Assembly: GCA_028691595.1 (NCBI GenBank) | Contig: JAQUZA010000094.1 | Location: forward strand, 1-9,846 | Direction: 5' to 3' | Source of the DNA: Candidatus Rifleibacteriota bacterium | Lineage (GTDB): Bacteria; Muiribacteriota; Ozemobacteria; Ozemobacterales; Ozemobacteraceae | Length of the DNA: 9,846 bases | Shown here: piece by piece, positions 7,344 to 9,846 of the stretch | How positions within the stretch are numbered: position 1 is the stretch's first letter | Layout: the number at the start of each line of letters is the position of its first letter | Position numbers and translations under genes: made by a program | The notes under the pieces: model-generated | The model's input: only the letters and a program-made list of their open reading frames with translations | Database searches by the model: none | Told to the model about the DNA's origin: nothing

Positions 7344-9293
7344 TCAGTTTTCGGCAAAAATTTCGGCGGCGGTTTTTCCATCGTTGTCACGGGTCGTATC
7401 GCTGGCATCGAGTTCAAGAAGATAAACATAAACTTTGCGGTGTCGGCCGGTGGCGGCATCATGCAGGGGTGTTGAACCCCTGATGTCAACAGCCTGGATA
7501 TTGGCCCCGGCTTTGTGAAGAGCCTTTATATTTTCAAGATTCCCTTTTGAGGCGGCATAATGCATTGGCGTGCGCATGAATTCATTAGTAGCATTAACAT
7601 TGCTGCCAAGTTCGATCAGAAGGTTAACTGTTTCAGGGGTGCTTTCGGCTGCGGCCAGGTGCAGTGGCAGTTCTGATAATTCGCTTTCGCCAGTTTCGAG
7701 CTGTTTTGGGTCTCGTCTGACGATTTCTCTGATGGCTACGTGATCATTATTTTTTACGGCCATAAAAATGTTGGTTTCAACGGTATCGATATAGAATTTT
7801 CTGGGGCGGGTACCAAAACGGCCGGTTCGTTTAAGAAAGGTCATACGTTCGCGATCGCCGTTCAGCCTCGCCTGCACCATGGCGGTGTGCCCAAGGTTGT
7901 TTTGTGCTTTTATATCAGCGCCCAGACCCAGCAATGCCGAAGATAGAATCGGTTTGCAGAAAAAAAGAGCGGTTGACCCATCAGGAAGCCTGGCATCTAT
8001 TTTTGCGCCGGCTTCGATCAAGGGCTTTAATACCGCCAGATTCCCTGATCTGGCCGCAATATGAAACGGGGTAAAGTCTTCAAAGTTGCGAATATTTACG
8101 TCTCTGAACTGGCTGGCAAGCCTGGTGACAATTGCTTCCCTGCCCCCGCCCGGTTTTGCGCATAGAATGTGGAGAATGCTGTTGCCGTGCCCATCTTTGC
8201 GATTAAAATCTGCGCCCGCTACCAGAAGGGGTTTGATCAGCAGAATATTCCCCCGCTCGGCAGCAAGCAGCAGTGGCGTTGAACCATTGTTGTTAACGGG
8301 GTCGAGATTTCCCGATGCCGGAAGAATAATTTCGAGCAGACCATGTTTTCCTGAAAGGACCGCGTGATGCAGTGGGGTGTTTCCGTTCACATCTGTCTGT
8401 TTGAGATTGGCACCGGCTTTTATCAGCAATGCGGTCATGGCTTCATCACCAAGACTGATTGCCTGAATGAGCGGGGTCTGACCGGCAGCGTTGATTTCGC
8501 TTAGAAGCCCGGTATTGCCCGCAAGTTTTTCGACTTCGGAGGTGTCTCCGGAGGCAATTGCGCTGTGCAGTGAATTACCGGTCGGCAGGGGCGATGGTTG
8601 TTTATTTTTTGCTTCAACAAGTTTCTGGCAGTGATGTATGACCATCGGAAACCAGCCCTGGGAAAACCTTTCATTTTGCAGCATCTGATCGAGTAACCGG
8701 CCTGCTTCGCCAAATTTTTCGAGCTGCCGAAGCAGGTCAACCTGTTTGATTGACAGGTCAAACAACTTTTCTGTTTCGAAATTTTCTGCACCCTGTTCAA
8801 GGCTCATACTGAAAAATTTCAGACTTTTTTCGAGACAGTGTTTGTGAGTGTCGGGCTGCTGTTCAGTTGCCCAGGCAGCCCGCAGCCAGGCCTGTGCTAC
8901 AATCTCGTTATCGAGCTCAAGGTTTTCAAGCAGGTTGGCATGCCGCACTGCCGGGTTAGAATCTTTGAGATTCTGGTAAGGCACTGACCAGATATACTTT
9001 TTGAGAGTCGCTTTGTCGGCGGCACTGAAAGGGATATCGCCAAAAACTCCGTGACAGAGAGGGCATTCTGCGGCCAGATGAACGCGGCCGTCAGCTGGCC
9101 GCCCGTCAATATATCTTTCTGAAGTGGTTTCTGCTTTGAGGAAAGCTGTGTATTCAATGTTGCAGACCGGGCAGATAATCTGTTGCTGCAGATTATCGGC
9201 AGCCATCGAGGGTCGAAGAATTATGACAAAGGCCATGAGCAGGGCCAGGGTTCTGACGGCCCATTTCCTGCCCTGTATGTAACTGCTGTACAT
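7344..9293 (-). CDS. Exported ankyrin-repeat protein with N-terminal double-CxxC domain
   Basis: The 649-residue protein begins with a likely Sec signal peptide: a basic start (R9, K10, R14), a hydrophobic core (about 16-26) and a probable cleavage after SMA (A31). No lipobox is present. Right after it, C41-x-x-C44 and C77-x-x-C80 form a zinc-ribbon-like pair. Residues about 110-230 look helical and TPR-like, with AWLRAAW at 135-141. The CxxC pair plus this motif recalls DUF2225 proteins, but that is only a tentative resemblance. From about 240 to the end I count about 12 ankyrin-type repeats, several with the TPLHxAA core (for example GNTPLHHAV, RTPMHYAAS, GSTPLHDAA). The series is interrupted after the eighth by a basic segment (KRTGRFGTRPRKFY). 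Repeats 5, 7 and 8 are degenerate. The protein should act by protein binding outside the cytoplasm; the partner is unknown. The start is supported by a strong Shine-Dalgarno and the signal peptide. Confidence 0.85.
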   Translation of the reverse strand: MYSSYIQGRKWAVRTLALLMAFVIILRPSMAADNLQQQIICPVCNIEYTAFLKAETTSERYIDGRPADGRVHLAAECPLCHGVFGDIPFSAADKATLKKYIWSVPYQNLKDSNPAVRHANLLENLELDNEIVAQAWLRAAWATEQQPDTHKHCLEKSLKFFSMSLEQGAENFETEKLFDLSIKQVDLLRQLEKFGEAGRLLDQMLQNERFSQGWFPMVIHHCQKLVEAKNKQPSPLPTGNSLHSAIASGDTSEVEKLAGNTGLLSEINAAGQTPLIQAISLGDEAMTALLIKAGANLKQTDVNGNTPLHHAVLSGKHGLLEIILPASGNLDPVNNNGSTPLLLAAERGNILLIKPLLVAGADFNRKDGHGNSILHILCAKPGGGREAIVTRLASQFRDVNIRNFEDFTPFHIAARSGNLAVLKPLIEAGAKIDARLPDGSTALFFCKPILSSALLGLGADIKAQNNLGHTAMVQARLNGDRERMTFLKRTGRFGTRPRKFYIDTVETNIFMAVKNNDHVAIREIVRRDPKQLETGESELSELPLHLAAAESTPETVNLLIELGSNVNATNEFMRTPMHYAASKGNLENIKALHKAGANIQAVDIRGSTPLHDAATGRHRKVYVYLLELDASDTTRDNDGKTAAEIFAEN

Positions 9294-9299
9294 TAATTT

Positions 9300-9309
9300 T
9301 CTCCCCCCT
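9300..9309 (-). promoter_or_regulatory. G-rich Shine-Dalgarno of the ankyrin gene
   Basis: AGGGGGGAGA on the minus strand, with its GGAG seven bases before the ATG at 9293. Directly upstream, CCC at 9312-9314 can pair with GGG at 9306-9308 across a GCA loop, and CCCTG at 9333-9337 can pair with CAGGG at 9306-9310, so the site might be partly masked. Confidence 0.6.
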
Positions 9310-9314
9310 GCGGG

Positions 9315-9326
9315 ATTTTTAAAAAT
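9315..9326. repeat. 12-base AT palindrome in the gap before the ankyrin gene
   Basis: ATTTTTAAAAAT is a perfect palindrome in the 52-base gap between the oxidoreductase stop and the ankyrin start. It could be an operator or simply AT-rich spacer. The gap shows no convincing terminator or promoter. Confidence 0.35.
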
Positions 9327-9345
9327 GGTTAACAGGGTTCTGACT

Positions 9346-9846
9346 TCAGGTGTTCAGAAGTTTCATATCTTCTTCTGCAAGGCTCTGAAACACTCTGACC
9401 TGTTCATCGAACTGTTCTCTGGTAATCTGACCGCAGGTGGTAATTGCCTTTTCGAGACGTGCGGGCAGATACAGGTCTGAAAACTTGAAACCGAAGTTCA
9501 TTTTCTGTTTGATTTTCATGGCATGAACCAGACGTGCGGTTCTAGCTACGGTTGCTTCGTCGAACTGTTCCATGCCGAGAATTTTCAGGCCCTCGCTGAC
9601 CACAGCCGGGGTGTAGATATTGCGGGCAAAAAGACAGATTACCAGTGAATTGAGGGCCATGCGCCAGACAGCTTCGTTATACATGTCCTTTGTCCAGTCG
9701 GTGTCGGTTTTGCTGCTGTTGATTTTCTTCTGATCGATCGAGTAGCCGGCGCTGTCAAGATGTGAATGCCGAACGCCTGTTCCGTAGCCAAGAAAGGCGT
9801 GCAGGCCGGTCATATACCCGGGAGCCTCATTTTTGCCGAAGGCAAT
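9346..9846 (-). CDS. C-terminal part of an aldehyde:ferredoxin oxidoreductase-like protein (5' end outside window)
   Basis: The frame stays open to the right edge, adding 11 codons beyond the Met at 9813; only the last 166 residues of what should be a protein of about 600 or more are visible. Residues here count from that Met. RHSHLDSAGYSID (15-27) and the segment ALNSLVICLFAR (53-64) fit the AOR family, where a Cys in the equivalent segment is the fourth ligand of the [4Fe-4S] cluster next to the tungstopterin; here it would be C60. LPARLEK (116-122), followed by a short helical tail, also fits the family's C-terminus. AOR enzymes oxidise aldehydes to carboxylic acids with ferredoxin, or in the BamB-like branch reduce aromatic acyl-CoA; the branch cannot be told from this part. 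Presence of the family points to anaerobic metabolism. The tail appears intact and ends in TGA. Confidence 0.72.
   Translation of the reverse strand: MAFGKNEAPGYMTGLHAFLGYGTGVRHSHLDSAGYSIDQKKINSSKTDTDWTKDMYNEAVWRMALNSLVICLFARNIYTPAVVSEGLKILGMEQFDEATVARTARLVHAMKIKQKMNFGFKFSDLYLPARLEKAITTCGQITREQFDEQVRVFQSLAEEDMKLLNT

Noticed and set aside
7888..8579. Ankyrin-coding DNA as a tandem nucleotide repeat
   Set aside because: The repeats are seen at the protein level; at the DNA level the units are diverged, so it is not a recent tandem duplication.

Overview
The window suggests a Gram-negative-type, probably anaerobic bacterium with roughly balanced base composition. It holds a two-TM membrane protein that should face the cytoplasm, a Sec-exported protein with an N-terminal signal peptide, a HAMP-linked class III cyclase, and the end of a gene that looks like a tungsten/molybdopterin aldehyde:ferredoxin oxidoreductase. 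I cannot place the lineage. A deep-branching, uncultivated anaerobic phylum is possible but is a guess. No mobile element, phage gene, tRNA, rRNA or CRISPR array is visible, and coding density is very high.

Layout: one gene reads rightward (2-1375): the end of a membrane-bound adenylate cyclase with an N-terminal sensor region, one visible TM segment, a HAMP domain and a cyclase domain. It converges on five leftward genes that fill the rest of the window. In their transcription order (right to left) these are: the C-terminal end of an aldehyde:ferredoxin oxidoreductase-like protein (9346-9846); an exported protein with a double-CxxC N-terminal domain, a helical segment and about 12 ankyrin-type repeats (7344-9293); a membrane-anchored coiled-coil protein ending in a DUF2760-type domain (6010-7188); a 597-residue Hsp70-like protein (4203-5996); and a 920-residue Hsp70-like protein with a large helical C-terminal extension of DUF3731 type (1441-4203). 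The 65-base gap between the convergent genes carries an inverted repeat whose arms sit next to the two stop codons.

The most interesting unit is the three-gene block 7188-1441. The gap between the first two genes is 13 bases, with the TGA stop overlapping the next Shine-Dalgarno sequence. The two Hsp70 genes overlap by one base (TAATG). A consensus TATAAT lies ahead of the block. DUF2760 and paired divergent Hsp70 genes do occur together in other bacteria, but I know of no established function. Membrane topology and gene order suggest a membrane-tethered Hsp70 pair: the DUF2760 protein would display a long coiled coil and its conserved domain in the cytoplasm, where both ATPases are. Neither Hsp70 has an obvious DnaK-type lid, and no J-domain or GrpE gene is in the window. 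The ankyrin protein upstream may be co-transcribed, but a link to the chaperone block is not shown.
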